Assembly: GCF_009827655.1 (NCBI RefSeq)
Contig: NZ_WTYV01000005.1
Span: 62,001 to 126,000, forward strand
Direction: 5' to 3'
DNA: 64,000 nt
Source: Alteraurantiacibacter buctensis
GTDB taxonomy: Bacteria; Pseudomonadota; Alphaproteobacteria; Sphingomonadales; Sphingomonadaceae
The translations under genes were made by a program, and so were the position numbers. A model generated the notes under the pieces. That model saw only the letters and a list, made by a program, of their open reading frames with translations. It was not told the origin of the DNA and did not search any database. Shown piece after piece: positions 42,699 through 53,142 of this stretch; the stretch's first letter is position 1; every line of letters begins with the position of its first letter.

Positions 42699-43861
42699 GC
42701 GCCCAGCCCGAGGTGATCTCGCTGGGATGCCGCCTGAACCTGTCCGAAGGCGAGCGCATCCGCGCCCTGCTGGGGGGGGAGGATGTGGTGGTCATCAATT
42801 CCTGCGCGGTCACCAGCGAAGCTGTGCGCCAGACCCGCCAGGCCATCCGCCGTGCCCGCCGCGAGCGACCGGACGCGCGCCTGCTGGTCACCGGCTGCGC
42901 CGCCGAGGTGGAGCGCGATGCCCTGTCCGCCATGTCCGAGGTTGACGGCCTGGTGGCCAATGCCGCCAAGCTGGATGCGCGGGCCTGGAACGTGGCAGAG
43001 CCCGCGGACCCCGCCCCACGCCAGCACACCCGTGCCTTCATCGCCGTGCAGACCGGGTGCGATCATGCCTGCACGTTCTGCGTGATCCCGCAGGGGCGCG
43101 GCCCCAGCCGCTCGCTGCCGGTGGCGCAGGTGCTCGCCGAGATCGCCCGCTGCCCTGCCCCGGAGGTGGTGCTGACCGGGGTGGACCTGACAAGCTGGGG
43201 GCACGACCTGCCGGGCGCGCCGCGACTGGGTGACCTGGTAGCCGCCGTGCTGCGCGCCTTCCCCGATCTCCCCCGCCTGCGGCTCTCCTCGCTGGACGGG
43301 GTGGAGATCGATCCTCTGCTGTTCGACCTGCTGGCTTGTGAGCCGCGCGTGATGCCGCATGTCCACCTGTCCTTGCAGCACGGGCATGACCTGATCCTCA
43401 AGCGCATGAAACGCCGCCATAGCCGTGCCGATGTGGTGGACCTGGTGGGACGGCTGCAGGCGCTGCGCCCCGATGTGGCGCTTGGCGCGGACCTGATCGC
43501 CGGTTTCCCGACCGAGAGTGAGGAGCACCACGCAGCCAATCTGTCGCTGATCGAGCAGCTGCAACTGGCCCACCTGCACGTGTTTCCCTATTCCCCCCGC
43601 CCCGGCACTCCGGCCGCGCGGATGCCGCAGGTCGATCCCGTTGTTGTCCGCCGGCGGGCCGCAGAACTGCGGACGGCAGGCGCGCGGGTGCGGCAGGGCT
43701 GGATGACATCGCTGGTGGGCCGGCCGCTTGATGTCCTCACCGAAAGCGATGGCACCGGCTATTGCCCGCACTTCGCCCGCGTGGCAGTGCCCACGGGAAC
43801 GCCGCGCGGCACCCTGGTCCGCGTGGTGCCCAGCGAATGCAAGGAAGGCCTGCTGCAATGA
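42695..43861 (+). CDS. mtaB: tRNA N6-threonylcarbamoyladenosine methylthiotransferase (MtaB-like)
   Basis: A radical SAM enzyme that adds a methylthio group to t6A37 of ANN-decoding tRNAs. The N-terminal UPF0004 domain has cysteines in SLGCRLN, INSCAVTSEA and VTGCAAEV. The radical SAM motif is CDHACTFC, followed by SLQHGHDLILKRMKRRHS and a shortened TRAM region. It has 388 residues. The start is TTG 42695, overlapping the dapF stop, with GGGAGG 8 bases upstream; the ATG at 42482 lies within dapF. It overlaps ftsY by 4 bases. Confidence 0.92.
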   Translation: MSAQPEVISLGCRLNLSEGERIRALLGGEDVVVINSCAVTSEAVRQTRQAIRRARRERPDARLLVTGCAAEVERDALSAMSEVDGLVANAAKLDARAWNVAEPADPAPRQHTRAFIAVQTGCDHACTFCVIPQGRGPSRSLPVAQVLAEIARCPAPEVVLTGVDLTSWGHDLPGAPRLGDLVAAVLRAFPDLPRLRLSSLDGVEIDPLLFDLLACEPRVMPHVHLSLQHGHDLILKRMKRRHSRADVVDLVGRLQALRPDVALGADLIAGFPTESEEHHAANLSLIEQLQLAHLHVFPYSPRPGTPAARMPQVDPVVVRRRAAELRTAGARVRQGWMTSLVGRPLDVLTESDGTGYCPHFARVAVPTGTPRGTLVRVVPSECKEGLLQ

Positions 43862-44781
43862 GCGAGAAAAGCTGGACCGAGCGGCTGTTCGGCGGCTTCC
43901 GCAAGACCTCCGAACGGCTGGCCGAGAACCTGACCGCCGTGGTCGCCACGGCCAAGCTGGACGATGCCACGCTGGACGAGGTCGAGGACGCGCTGATCAT
44001 GTCCGACCTCGGCCCGCGCGCCGCCCGCCGCATCCGCACGCGGCTGGCCGAAAAGCGCTTTGGCCTGGCGATGACCGCGCAGGAGCTGAAGGAAGCCGTG
44101 GCCGAGGAGATTGCCGAGATCCTGCGCCCGGTGGCCAGGCCGCTGGAGATCACCGCCTTCCCGCGCCCACAGGTGCTGCTGGTGATCGGCGTCAACGGAT
44201 CGGGCAAGACCACCACCATCGCCAAGCTGGCCCACCTGTTCCAGGAGGACGACTATGGCGTGCTGCTGGCGGCGGGTGACACCTTCCGAGCAGCCGCCAT
44301 CGGCCAGCTCAAGGTCTGGGCCGACCGGCTGGGCGTGCCCATCGTCACCGGCCCCGAAGGCGGCGATCCGGCCTCCATCGTGTTCGACGCGGTGAAGCAG
44401 GCGACCGCCACGGGCACCGACGTGCTGGTGGTCGACACCGCCGGCCGCCTGCAGAACAAACGCGAACTGATGGACGAGCTGGCCAAGATCCGCCGCGTGC
44501 TGGGCCGCCTCAACCCTGATGCCCCGCACGATGTGGTGCTGGTGCTGGATGCCACCAATGGCCAGAATGCTCTGGCCCAGATCGACGTGTTCAAGGAAGT
44601 GGCCGGCGTGACCGGGCTGATCATGACCAAGCTGGACGGCACCGCACGCGGCGGCGTGCTGGTGGCGGCAGCCGAGCAGTACGGCCTGCCGATCCATGCC
44701 ATCGGCGTGGGCGAGAAGATTGACGACCTGCGCCCCTTCGATCCGGACCTCGTGGCGCGCGTAATTGCAGGAGTGGCGTGA
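43858..44781 (+). CDS. ftsY: Signal recognition particle receptor FtsY
   Basis: The SRP receptor GTPase for co-translational membrane targeting. A helical N domain is followed by the NG domain with the P-loop GVNGSGKTTT, DTFRAAAI, DTAGR, TKLDGTA and GVGEKIDDLRPF. At 307 residues it is the short alphaproteobacterial form, lacking the long acidic A domain. It overlaps the mtaB-like gene by 4 bases and yciB by 1. Confidence 0.96.
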   Translation: MSEKSWTERLFGGFRKTSERLAENLTAVVATAKLDDATLDEVEDALIMSDLGPRAARRIRTRLAEKRFGLAMTAQELKEAVAEEIAEILRPVARPLEITAFPRPQVLLVIGVNGSGKTTTIAKLAHLFQEDDYGVLLAAGDTFRAAAIGQLKVWADRLGVPIVTGPEGGDPASIVFDAVKQATATGTDVLVVDTAGRLQNKRELMDELAKIRRVLGRLNPDAPHDVVLVLDATNGQNALAQIDVFKEVAGVTGLIMTKLDGTARGGVLVAAAEQYGLPIHAIGVGEKIDDLRPFDPDLVARVIAGVA

Positions 44782-45440
44782 TGGCAGACCCGGCACAGGC
44801 TCCGGCGAAGAAGGCCAAGACCGGCTGGCTCAACGTGGTCATCGACTATGGCCCGCTGCTGGTGTTCTTCCTCACCTATAAATACTTCGCGCCGGACGAG
44901 GCCGATGCGGCGGGCGAAATCCTGGCCGTGATCCGCGGTACCGGGGCCTTTATCGTGGCTGCCGTGGTGGCCCTGGCTGCATCCAAGTGGCTGCTGGGCA
45001 AGGTCAGCCCGATGCTGTGGCTCAGTACCCTGCTGATCGTGGGCTTCGGCGCGCTGACGATCTATTTCCAGGACGAGCGGTTCATCGAATGGAAGCCCAC
45101 GGTGATCTACGTCGCCTTCGGCGTGCTGCTGCTGGGTGGTTACATGCGCGGCAAGCCGCTGCTGAAGTATCTGCTGGAAGCCGCCTTCGAAGGCCTGACC
45201 GAGCGCGGCTGGCTGCTGCTGAGCCGCAACTGGGGGGTGTTTTTCCTGGCCCTGGCCGTCCTCAACACGGTGCTGCTCTACACCCTCAGCTTTGAAAGCT
45301 GGCTGGCTGCCAAACTGTGGCTGTTCATGCCCCTCTCGTTCCTGTTCACATTCACCCAGATCCCCATGCTGCTGAAACACGGCCTGTCGCTGGACAAGGA
45401 TGCCGATGCCGAGGTGATCGAGAACCCGCCCCACGAGTAG
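44781..45440 (+). CDS. yciB: Inner-membrane septation protein A (YciB/IspZ)
   Basis: A 219-residue polytopic protein with about six helices and the family motifs DYGPLLVFFLTYK, TIYFQDERFIEWKPTVIY and LNWGVFFLALAVLNT-like sequence. YciB is linked to intracellular septation and envelope maintenance; its mechanism is unknown. The start codon shares one base with the ftsY stop. Confidence 0.93.
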   Translation: MADPAQAPAKKAKTGWLNVVIDYGPLLVFFLTYKYFAPDEADAAGEILAVIRGTGAFIVAAVVALAASKWLLGKVSPMLWLSTLLIVGFGALTIYFQDERFIEWKPTVIYVAFGVLLLGGYMRGKPLLKYLLEAAFEGLTERGWLLLSRNWGVFFLALAVLNTVLLYTLSFESWLAAKLWLFMPLSFLFTFTQIPMLLKHGLSLDKDADAEVIENPPHE

Positions 45441-45521
45441 GCTATCAACAGCCCACTTGGCATCGCCCCCGCCTTGCGCTTACAACACGCGCAATAATGG
45501 TCGGACAAAGGGGGTCTCGAT

Positions 45522-46106
45522 ATGGCAAAGTTCTTCGGCAATCTGCACGCCGTGCTGGCGGGGGGGCTGATCGCGGCGATCGCGGTCATCGTTTCGTTTA
45601 CCGGCTGGACCGGTGAAGGGGCCAAGGCGATCACGGATGACGTGTTCCGCTGGCTGCACGCGTTCTTCGGCATCCTGTGGATCGGTCTGCTCTATTATCT
45701 GAACTTCGTCCAGGTGCCGACCATGCCCAGCGTTCCGGCCGAACTGAAGAAGGGCGTGACCGGCTACATCGCGCCCAAGGTGTTCTTCTTCTTCCGCTGG
45801 GCCGCGCTGCTGACGGTGGTCACCGGCCTGGTGGTGGCGGCGCACAACGGCTACCTGGTCCCTGCCCTCACCTTCGCCGGCACCGGCGGCGTGGTGTTGA
45901 TCGGCATCGGCATGTGGCTGGCGCTGATCATGGCCTTCAACGTGTGGTTCATCATTTGGCCTGCGCAGCAGAAGATCCTTGGCCTGGTGGAAGCGACCGA
46001 CGAGGCGAAGGCCGCCGCCGCACCGCGCGCGCTGGCCGCCAGCCGCACCAACCTGCTGCTGAGCCTGCCGATGCTCTACTGCATGGTCAGCGCCAACCTG
46101 GGCTGA
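45522..46106 (+). CDS. PuuD-type membrane protein (urate hydroxylase N-terminal domain only)
   Basis: A 194-residue membrane protein with about five helices. HAFFGILWIGLLYYLNFVQVPTM, FFRWAALLTVVTGL and NVWFIIWPAQQKI are the hallmarks of the membrane domain of PuuD-type urate hydroxylases. The C-terminal cytochrome c domain of PuuD (CxxCH) is absent. No purine-catabolism genes are nearby, so the urate assignment is doubtful and a membrane redox or unknown role is equally possible. A strong terminator follows. Confidence 0.75.
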   Translation: MAKFFGNLHAVLAGGLIAAIAVIVSFTGWTGEGAKAITDDVFRWLHAFFGILWIGLLYYLNFVQVPTMPSVPAELKKGVTGYIAPKVFFFFRWAALLTVVTGLVVAAHNGYLVPALTFAGTGGVVLIGIGMWLALIMAFNVWFIIWPAQQKILGLVEATDEAKAAAAPRALAASRTNLLLSLPMLYCMVSANLG

Positions 46107-46123
46107 CCGGGCCGCAAGGTTTG

Positions 46124-46160
46124 AAAAGGGCGCTCCTGGCTAGACCGGGGCGCCCTTTTT
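46124..46160 (+). terminator. Rho-independent terminator
   Basis: AAAAGGGCGC (46124-46133) pairs perfectly with GCGCCCTTTT (46150-46159), with a T-rich end. It closes the transcript that includes the PuuD-type gene. Confidence 0.88.
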
Positions 46161-46210
46161 ACTATCCGGTTTCCGTATCGCCCCACGCCCGGCTGGGTTA
46201 TGCATAGGCC

Positions 46211-47497
46211 ATGTTCGACGGCGCGGAATGGGCAGCACAGGCCAACCTGGCACTGCATTTGCTGGCTGCGCTGGCTGCCGGCCTGCTGATCGGTATCGAA
46301 CGGGGCTGGCGCCAGCGCAGCGAAGTGGAAGGCGCACGGGTTGCCGGGGTGCGCACCTTTACCCTTATCGGCACTTGCGGGGGCCTTATCGGGATCGTCT
46401 CGCTGAACCTGTCTCCGGTGCTGGCGGCAATCCTGCTGGCTTGCCTGACAATCATGCTGATCGGAGCCTTTATCCGCCCTCGCGTCGGGCCGGTCAGCCG
46501 CGATGCGACGACCATGGTGGCAGGCTTCACCACGCTGTGCCTTGGCCTGCTGGCGGGTGGCGGAATGGCCGCCCTGGCCCTGGCAGGGGCGGCAGTAGCC
46601 ACCCTGATCCTGGCCATGCGCCAGCCGATCCACGGGGCGCTTCGTAATCTGACCGAAGAGGAACTGCGCGCCATCGCCCGCTTCGCGGTTATTGCGGGGG
46701 CAGTCCTGCCGTTCCTGCCCGATGCCGATTACGGCCCCTATGGTGCCTGGAACCCGTTCCAGTTGTGGCTGGTCGTCGTGCTGGTGACCGGGTTTTCGGT
46801 TGCCGGCTACATCGCCAACCGGCTGTTCGGCCAGCAGCGCGGCACGCTGACGACGGCGGTGATCGGCGGCGCCTATTCATCCACAGCGGTCACTGCCGCG
46901 CTGGCCAGCCAGATCAAGGCCGGCGAACACGGCCACTATGCCACCGGCATCGCGCTGGCTTCTGCGGTGATGTACTGCCGTGTGGTGGCGCTGGCGGCAG
47001 TGCTGGCGCCAGGCCTGGTCCTGCCGCTAACCGCTCTCCTGGCCCCCGCTTCCCTGGTCATCGCCCTGGCCGCGGCCCTCATCTGGCGGCACGAAAGGGC
47101 CGATGAGGCGGCCGCGACCAGGCTTACGTCCAAACCGTTCGAACTGTTGCCGGCCCTCGGCTTCCTGATGGCCGTGGCCCTGGCAGCGCTGCTGGTACGC
47201 TGGGCGCAGGACCAGTTCGGTCAGCAGGGAGTGGCACTGTCGCTGTTCATTGCGGGCAGTTTCGATGTCGACGCGGCGATCGTTGCCTATTCGGCCCTGC
47301 CTGTGGATGCCGTATCCACGGCCATTGCCGCGCTGGCGCTGGCCGGAACCGTGGCCATCAACATGGCCTTCAAGGCGGGGATCGTGTTCGTCAACGCCGG
47401 CGCCCGTGCGGGCCGCCCTGCTCTGCTGGCGCTGCTGGCCAGCCTGCTGGTGCTGGTGCTGACGATCGGCCTGCGCGCGGTCAGCCTGTTCGGCTAG
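46211..47497 (+). CDS. MgtC/SapB family protein with DUF4010
   Basis: A 428-residue polytopic membrane protein. The N-terminal third has the MgtC/SapB pattern ([36 protein letters not shown]). The remainder, with [14 protein letters not shown] and about eight helices, is DUF4010. Members are sometimes linked to magnesium or envelope homeostasis, but the function of this class is unknown. It converges on kup with a 4-base tail-to-tail overlap. Confidence 0.85.
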   Translation: MFDGAEWAAQANLALHLLAALAAGLLIGIERGWRQRSEVEGARVAGVRTFTLIGTCGGLIGIVSLNLSPVLAAILLACLTIMLIGAFIRPRVGPVSRDATTMVAGFTTLCLGLLAGGGMAALALAGAAVATLILAMRQPIHGALRNLTEEELRAIARFAVIAGAVLPFLPDADYGPYGAWNPFQLWLVVVLVTGFSVAGYIANRLFGQQRGTLTTAVIGGAYSSTAVTAALASQIKAGEHGHYATGIALASAVMYCRVVALAAVLAPGLVLPLTALLAPASLVIALAAALIWRHERADEAAATRLTSKPFELLPALGFLMAVALAALLVRWAQDQFGQQGVALSLFIAGSFDVDAAIVAYSALPVDAVSTAIAALALAGTVAINMAFKAGIVFVNAGARAGRPALLALLASLLVLVLTIGLRAVSLFG

Positions 47498-49401
47498 ATT
47501 TCCACCTGGCTGCCCAGTTCCACCACGCGGTTGGTGGGCAGGTGGAAGAACTCCATCGGCGTGGCCGCGTTGCGCATCATCCAGCTGAACAGCTTCTCGC
47601 GCCAGATCGCCATACCTGGGCGTTCGCTGGGCAGCAGGGTCTGGCGGCTGAGGAAGAAGCTGGTCTGCATCATCTCGAACTTGCCGCCGCACAGCGTCAT
47701 GTTTTCCAGCTCTGCCGCCACGTTGGTTTCTTCCATGAAGCCATAGTGCATGATCACGCGGTAGAAGCCCTCGCCGATCTCGCTCATCTCGAAGCGGGTG
47801 GCTGGATCGACATAGGGCACATCGGCAATGGCCACGGTCAGCACGATCACCCGCTCGTGCAGAACCTTGTTATGCTTGATGTTGTGCAGCAGCGCGGAAG
47901 GCGTGCCGCTGGCGCCGGAGTTCATGAAGATGGCCGTGCCGGGCACGCGCTTGGCGGAATTGTGCGCGCTCTTGGCGAAGATCTCCAGCGGAAGGCCGAA
48001 CTCGGCCATGCTGGACCGCATCAGCGCCCGTCCGCGCGACCAGGTGGTCAGCAGCGTGAAGATGAAGAAACCGATCACCAGCGGCACCCATCCGCCCTGC
48101 GGTACCTTGATCAGGTTGGCCCCCAGATAGGCCATGTCCACCACTGCAAAGCCAATCACCAGCGGCAGGGCCTTCCACAGCGGCCACTTCCACAGCGTAA
48201 TCAGCACGGCAGCCAGCAGCAGCGTATCGATGAACATCGCGCCGGTCACGGCGATGCCATAGGCCGCCGCCAGGTTGCTGGATGAACGGAAGAACAGGAC
48301 GAGCAGGATCACGGCGACCATCAGGCCCCAGTTGATCGCAGGGATGTAGATCTGGCCGGCGGCGCTGGCGCTGGTGTGCTTGATCACCATGCGCGGCATG
48401 AAGCCTAGCTGGATCGCCTGCTGGGTAAGGCTGAAAGCCCCGCTGATCACTGCCTGGCTGGCAATCATGGTGGCGCATATGGCCAGGATGATTACCGGTA
48501 TCCGCACCAGGTCGGGGATCATCAGGAAGAACGGGTCCTGGATCACCTCCGCCGCGTTCGTGTTCGGCGAAAGGACGAAGGCCCCCTGCCCCATGTAGTT
48601 GAGCATCAGGGCGGGCAGCACGAAGGCCATCCACGAGATGCCGATCGGCGCGCGGCCGAAGTGGCCCATATCGGCATAGAGCGCTTCCGCACCTGTCACT
48701 GCCAGCACCACGCTGCCCATGGCCACGAAAGCGCGCCAGCCGTCGATGTAGAAGAAGTTGACCGCATTGAGCGGGTTCAGCGTTTCCAGGATGATCCCCG
48801 GATTGCCGCTGAGGTGGTAGATGCCCAACACGGCCAGAGCCAGGAAATAGGCACACATGATCGGGCCGAAAAGGCCACCCACCCGCTCCGTTCCGCGCGC
48901 CTGGATGGCGAACAGGCCCAGCAGCAGGGCAATGGCCGTGGGTACGATGTACGGCTCGAACCCCGGCACGATATATTGCAGGCCCTCGGTGGCGGACAGC
49001 ACCGACATGGCCGGCGTGATCATCGAATCGCCATAGAACAGTGCCGTGGCGAATACGCCCAGCAGCACCAGCACGGCGGTAAGGCGCACGTTGTCGGTCT
49101 TGCGGTTAAGCAGCGCCAGCAGCGCCAGGCTGCCGCCCTCGCCCTTGTTGTCGGCCTTCATGATGGTGAGCACGTACTTGAACGTCACCACCGCCATCAT
49201 TGACCAGAACACCAGGCTCAGCACGCCGTGGATGTGATCGGGATCGACCAGGATGCCGGGCGCGCCATCGTGCGAGGCGAAGGTTTCGCGGAAGGCATAG
49301 AGCGGGCTGGTGCCGATATCGCCGAACACCACGCCCACGGCGCCCACGGCCAGCTTCAGCTTGGCAGCGGCAGTCTTGTCGGAAGTGGCCTGTGCACTCA
49401 T
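47494..49401 (-). CDS. kup: Low-affinity potassium transporter Kup
   Basis: A 635-residue KUP/HAK/KT K+ uptake system. It opens with [23 protein letters not shown] and has about 12 helices, with [29 protein letters not shown] sequence and a cytosolic C terminus ending in [12 protein letters not shown]+/H+ symport is the family activity. It lies 90 bases after the ccm cluster on the same strand. Confidence 0.95.
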   Translation of the reverse strand: MSAQATSDKTAAAKLKLAVGAVGVVFGDIGTSPLYAFRETFASHDGAPGILVDPDHIHGVLSLVFWSMMAVVTFKYVLTIMKADNKGEGGSLALLALLNRKTDNVRLTAVLVLLGVFATALFYGDSMITPAMSVLSATEGLQYIVPGFEPYIVPTAIALLLGLFAIQARGTERVGGLFGPIMCAYFLALAVLGIYHLSGNPGIILETLNPLNAVNFFYIDGWRAFVAMGSVVLAVTGAEALYADMGHFGRAPIGISWMAFVLPALMLNYMGQGAFVLSPNTNAAEVIQDPFFLMIPDLVRIPVIILAICATMIASQAVISGAFSLTQQAIQLGFMPRMVIKHTSASAAGQIYIPAINWGLMVAVILLVLFFRSSSNLAAAYGIAVTGAMFIDTLLLAAVLITLWKWPLWKALPLVIGFAVVDMAYLGANLIKVPQGGWVPLVIGFFIFTLLTTWSRGRALMRSSMAEFGLPLEIFAKSAHNSAKRVPGTAIFMNSGASGTPSALLHNIKHNKVLHERVIVLTVAIADVPYVDPATRFEMSEIGEGFYRVIMHYGFMEETNVAAELENMTLCGGKFEMMQTSFFLSRQTLLPSERPGMAIWREKLFSWMMRNAATPMEFFHLPTNRVVELGSQVEI

Positions 49402-49491
49402 CGGCTGTACTTGCCCCAGTTCCCCGGCGCCCCGCTCCGCCGTAAGGCGGCGCGCTTAGCAGCCCCTTACCCTTACAGCAATGCGTTCCGC

Positions 49492-50220
49492 TCAGTCCTG
49501 CTCCGCCATCGCACCGGGCGCTTCGCCAGCCTCTTCCGGCGGCAGGGCACCCATCTGCTGCAACATCGAATCCAGCCGCTCCACCCGGTCGGTCATGAAG
49601 GCGCGCGGGCTGGCCGGCGGGGCAACGGGCGCATTGCCGGGTGCCAGTTCGGCCACGGGCGCATCGACCATGCCGTCCAGCGCCTCGCGCCACACGCCGC
49701 GCGCTTCCATCATGCGGCCCTGGCGGATCAGCGACAGCCCCAGGAAATAGCCCGGCGCAGCGCTGTCCGGGCGCAGCCGGTTGGCCTGGGTATAGGCATA
49801 GACGGCTGCCTGCGTCAGGTTGCCGTCCGCCTGCTCCACCAGGGCGTTCCCCAGCGCCAGCCACGCCTCGAAATCGCGCGGGTTGCGGGTGACGATGTTG
49901 CGATAGAACGCCGCCGCATCCTCGAACTGCCCCTGGCGGGCGAAGGCATCGGCGGTGATCAGCGTGGCATCGGTGGACTTGTCGGCCCCCGTCACCAGCA
50001 GTTGCCGGGAGGGGATCATTTCCCACTCGTCGGTGTAGCTCTCCGCCACGGCATCCTTTGGTGCGCCGGGCAGCGCGGGGCTGGCCTGCAGGGTATAGCC
50101 CGCCAGGCCGAAGACCAGTGCAGCGGCCAGGCTGGTCCAGGTGGCGCGCGGCAGGCGGAACACCACCACGGCCACGGCAAAGGCGGCCAGGGCCGCGAGC
50201 ACGGCGATCACCCAGGTCAT
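49492..50220 (-). CDS. ccmI: Cytochrome c biogenesis protein CcmI (TPR)
   Basis: The apocytochrome chaperone of System I. Two N-terminal helices (WVIAVLAALAAFAVAVVVF, SLAAALVFGLAGYTL) precede TPR repeats (AFARQGQFEDAAAFYRNIV, AWLALGNALVEQADGN, GYFLGLSLIRQGRMMEARGV) and a Pro/Ala-rich tail. At 242 residues it is a shortened CcmI. It is last in ccmC-D-E-F-G-H-I, overlapping ccmH by 4 bases. Confidence 0.88.
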   Translation of the reverse strand: MTWVIAVLAALAAFAVAVVVFRLPRATWTSLAAALVFGLAGYTLQASPALPGAPKDAVAESYTDEWEMIPSRQLLVTGADKSTDATLITADAFARQGQFEDAAAFYRNIVTRNPRDFEAWLALGNALVEQADGNLTQAAVYAYTQANRLRPDSAAPGYFLGLSLIRQGRMMEARGVWREALDGMVDAPVAELAPGNAPVAPPASPRAFMTDRVERLDSMLQQMGALPPEEAGEAPGAMAEQD

Positions 50221-50660
50221 TGCCCGCCCTCCCCGGCCTGCCGGCGGCGACGGCCCAGCCGTCCATAGAGAATCACCGCGCCCAGCAGCACCAGCACGAC
50301 AGGGCCGGCGAACAGTGGCCAGGTGATAGCCGAAACGGTGGGTTCATAGCTGATGTAGTCGCCATAGCGCTCCACCAGCCAGTCGCGCACCTGGTCGGGC
50401 GTTTCCCCGGCGGCAATGCGGGTGCGGATCAGGTGGCGCATGTCGCCCGCCATCTGCGCGTCACTGTCGGCCACTGACTGGCTCTGGCAGGTGAGGCAGC
50501 GGATCGTCTGCATCAGGTGCAATGCCTGGGCCTCCTGCGCCGGATCGGGCAGTTCCGTGTAGGCATAGGGAGCGGGCGGGAGCGAGTCCTGCCCAAGAAC
50601 AGGCATGGCCAGCGGGGCCGCCACGGCCAAGGCCAGGGCGAGGATGGCCACGCGCCTCAT
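50217..50660 (-). CDS. ccmH: Cytochrome c maturation thiol protein CcmH (CcmL)
   Basis: A periplasmic membrane-anchored thiol reductase that reduces apocytochrome CxxCH. A signal peptide (LALALAVAAPLAMPVLG) precedes the active-site motif IRCLTCQSQSVADSDAQMA with its CxxC, a helical bundle and a C-terminal helix (WPLFAGPVVLVLLGAVILYG). At 147 residues it is of normal length. It overlaps its neighbours by 4 bases. Confidence 0.93.
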   Translation of the reverse strand: MRRVAILALALAVAAPLAMPVLGQDSLPPAPYAYTELPDPAQEAQALHLMQTIRCLTCQSQSVADSDAQMAGDMRHLIRTRIAAGETPDQVRDWLVERYGDYISYEPTVSAITWPLFAGPVVLVLLGAVILYGRLGRRRRQAGEGGQ

Positions 50661-51193
50661 GCCCCCGCCTCCTGCAGCTTGGCCTGCAGCAGCGGCACGT
50701 GCTCGGGCCTGATTTCGCCGATATGCTGGTAGCGGATCACGCCCTGACCATCGACCACGAAGGTTTCCGGCACCCCGCTGGAGCCGATGGAGAGTTGCAC
50801 GGCGGAAACATCATCGGCCCCCACCGCACTAAACGGATTGCCATAAGTGGCAAAGAACTGCGCCAGGTCTTCCGGCCGGTCGCGGATGGCGATGGCGACG
50901 ATCTCCGCCCCGCCGCGCTGGAGGGCGTCCAGTTGCGGGGCCTCCACCCGGCACGGAATGCACCAGCTGGCGAAGACGTTGACCAGCTTGGGCCGGCCAT
51001 CGGCCAGGTCGGCGCTGGACAGGCCCGGCAGGCCCTCGATAGCGGGCCTGAGGTCGAACTGCGGGATGGTCTTGCCCACCATCGCGCTCTGGATGAATTC
51101 GTCCTTCGGCTGGCTCAGCTGGTAGGCGAACAGGCCGAACAGGGCGAGGCACGCAGCCACCAGGCCCCACAGGAACAGGCGCAGGCGGTTCAT
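50657..51193 (-). CDS. ccmG: Thiol:disulfide interchange protein CcmG (DsbE)
   Basis: A membrane-anchored periplasmic thioredoxin-fold protein that keeps apocytochrome thiols reduced. One N-terminal helix (LFLWGLVAACLALFGLFAYQL) precedes the active site FASWCIPCRVEAP and the cis-proline loop GVPETFVVD. It has 178 residues. ATG 51193 overlaps the ccmF stop by 4 bases; the longer frame runs into ccmF. Confidence 0.94.
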   Translation of the reverse strand: MNRLRLFLWGLVAACLALFGLFAYQLSQPKDEFIQSAMVGKTIPQFDLRPAIEGLPGLSSADLADGRPKLVNVFASWCIPCRVEAPQLDALQRGGAEIVAIAIRDRPEDLAQFFATYGNPFSAVGADDVSAVQLSIGSSGVPETFVVDGQGVIRYQHIGEIRPEHVPLLQAKLQEAGA

Positions 51194-53142
51194 GCCGCCA
51201 CCTCGGCGTCGCCCCGGCGCGCGGCGATCAGCGTGGAGGCGCGGCGGCGGCGCACGTCGGTCAGCACGCGGCCCAGCAGGGCCAGCACGCCGCCCAGCGC
51301 GATCAGCAGGCCACCGTACCAGATCCAGGTGACGAAGGGCTTCCACCACAAACGGAGCTGCCAGCGGCCATCTTGCGCCTGGTCACCCAGGGCCACGTAA
51401 AGCTGGCCATTCCAGCGGGTGACCAGCGATACCTCGCTCGTCTCGGTCGGCGGGGACCAGAAGCTGCGGGCCTGCGGATGGGTCAATGTCTCGGCCCCGT
51501 CACCGTGGCGCACGGCGATGGCGGCTTCCAGCGCTGTCCAGTTGGGCCCGGCGACCGGGGCGACCGATTCGAGCCGCGCGGACCACGGCCCCACCTCGAT
51601 CACGTCACCCACGTTGGCTGCCACCAGCCGCTCGGTCTGGAAGGCGGTGTCGGCCGCCATGCCGAACAGGGCAATGCCCACGCCGAAGTGCGCCACCACC
51701 ATGCCCCAGGTGGCGAGCGGCAGGCGCAGCAGGTTGCGCCCCTTCAGCGGCAGCAGGCTGCCCACCAGCACCACGGCAGCCACGGCAAAGCCCAGCAGCG
51801 GCAGCAGCCCCACGTCGCTCAGCAGGGCTACACCGGCCAGCACCACCAGCCCCAGAACGGCCAGGGCCACCATCGGCCAGCGCACGCGGGCCAGCTTGTC
51901 CCCCCGCCAGCGCAGCAGCGGCCCCACGGCCAGAACCAGCAGCATCGGCAGCGCGAAGATCGCGGTCACCGGGTTGAAGTAGGGCGGCCCCACCGAAACG
52001 CGCACATCGAACGCCTCGGTCAGCAGCGGATAGAGCGTGCCCAGCAGCACGACGCCCAGGATGGCGGAGAGCGCCACGTTGTTGATCACCAGCGCGCCCT
52101 CGCGGCTCAGCACGCTGAAACGCTCGCCTTCCGCCACGGTGCCGGCACGGGTGGCGAACAGGGCCAGCGCCATGCCGATGTTGATTGCCAGCAGCGCCAG
52201 GATGAAGCCGCCACGCTCAGGGTCCACGGCAAAGGCGTGGACGCTGGTGAGGATGCCCGAGCGGACAAGGAAGGTGCCCACCATGCTCATGGAAAAGGCG
52301 ATGACGCCCAGCATCACCGTCCATGCCCGCAGCGCATCGCGCGCGGCCAGCACGCTGGCGGAGTGGAGCAGCGCGGTCGCCGCCAGCCACGGCATCAGGC
52401 TGGCGTTCTCGGTCGGGTCCCAGAACCACCAGCCGCCCCAGCCCAGTTCGTAATAGGCCCAATAGGAACCGGCGGTGATCCCCAGCGTCAGGAACAGCCA
52501 CGCCCCCAGCACCCAGGGGCGCATGGCCTTGGCGAAATCGGGCGTCACCTGACGGGTCAACAGCGCACCGACCACGAAGCTGAAGGCCACCGACAGGCCG
52601 ACATAGCCGACGTAGAGCGTGGGTGGATGGAAGGCGAGGCCGATGTCCTGCAGCAGCGGGTTGAGGCCGTTGCCTTCCGGCGGCGGACTGGGCAGCCGCT
52701 CGAACGGGTTGGAGGCAAACAGCAGGAAGGCATAGAAACCCAGCGCCACGAAGGCCTGCGCGCCCAGCGTGGCCAGCATGGTCCGCTCCGGCAGGCGCCG
52801 CTCGACCGAGGCGATCAGGCCGCCGGCCACGCTCATCACCGTGACCCACAGCAGCATCGAGCCTTCGTGGTTGCCCCAGGTGCCCGACAGCTTGAACACC
52901 ATCGGCTTGGCAGAGTGCGAATTGGCCGCCACCAGCGCCACCGACAGGTCGGTGCGGGCAAACAGCACCACCAGCGTCAGGAAGGACACAAGGCAAAGCA
53001 GCGCCTGCACCAGCGCGGCAGGACGAGTCAGCACGGCCAGCCCTTCCCAGCCGGACTTCAGGCCCAGCAGGCCCGCCACCAGTTGCAGCCCGGCCAGGGC
53101 AGCGGCCAGCCACAGGCAGACAAGGCCGAATTCGGCGATCAT
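51190..53142 (-). CDS. ccmF: Haem lyase CcmF
   Basis: A 650-residue polytopic protein that attaches haem from holo-CcmE to apocytochrome c. It has about 15 hydrophobic helices and the tryptophan-rich WWD-type motif WGGWWFWDPTENASLMPWL, with flanking histidines. It overlaps ccmE and ccmG by 4 bases each. Confidence 0.95.
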   Translation of the reverse strand: MIAEFGLVCLWLAAALAGLQLVAGLLGLKSGWEGLAVLTRPAALVQALLCLVSFLTLVVLFARTDLSVALVAANSHSAKPMVFKLSGTWGNHEGSMLLWVTVMSVAGGLIASVERRLPERTMLATLGAQAFVALGFYAFLLFASNPFERLPSPPPEGNGLNPLLQDIGLAFHPPTLYVGYVGLSVAFSFVVGALLTRQVTPDFAKAMRPWVLGAWLFLTLGITAGSYWAYYELGWGGWWFWDPTENASLMPWLAATALLHSASVLAARDALRAWTVMLGVIAFSMSMVGTFLVRSGILTSVHAFAVDPERGGFILALLAINIGMALALFATRAGTVAEGERFSVLSREGALVINNVALSAILGVVLLGTLYPLLTEAFDVRVSVGPPYFNPVTAIFALPMLLVLAVGPLLRWRGDKLARVRWPMVALAVLGLVVLAGVALLSDVGLLPLLGFAVAAVVLVGSLLPLKGRNLLRLPLATWGMVVAHFGVGIALFGMAADTAFQTERLVAANVGDVIEVGPWSARLESVAPVAGPNWTALEAAIAVRHGDGAETLTHPQARSFWSPPTETSEVSLVTRWNGQLYVALGDQAQDGRWQLRLWWKPFVTWIWYGGLLIALGGVLALLGRVLTDVRRRRASTLIAARRGDAEVAA

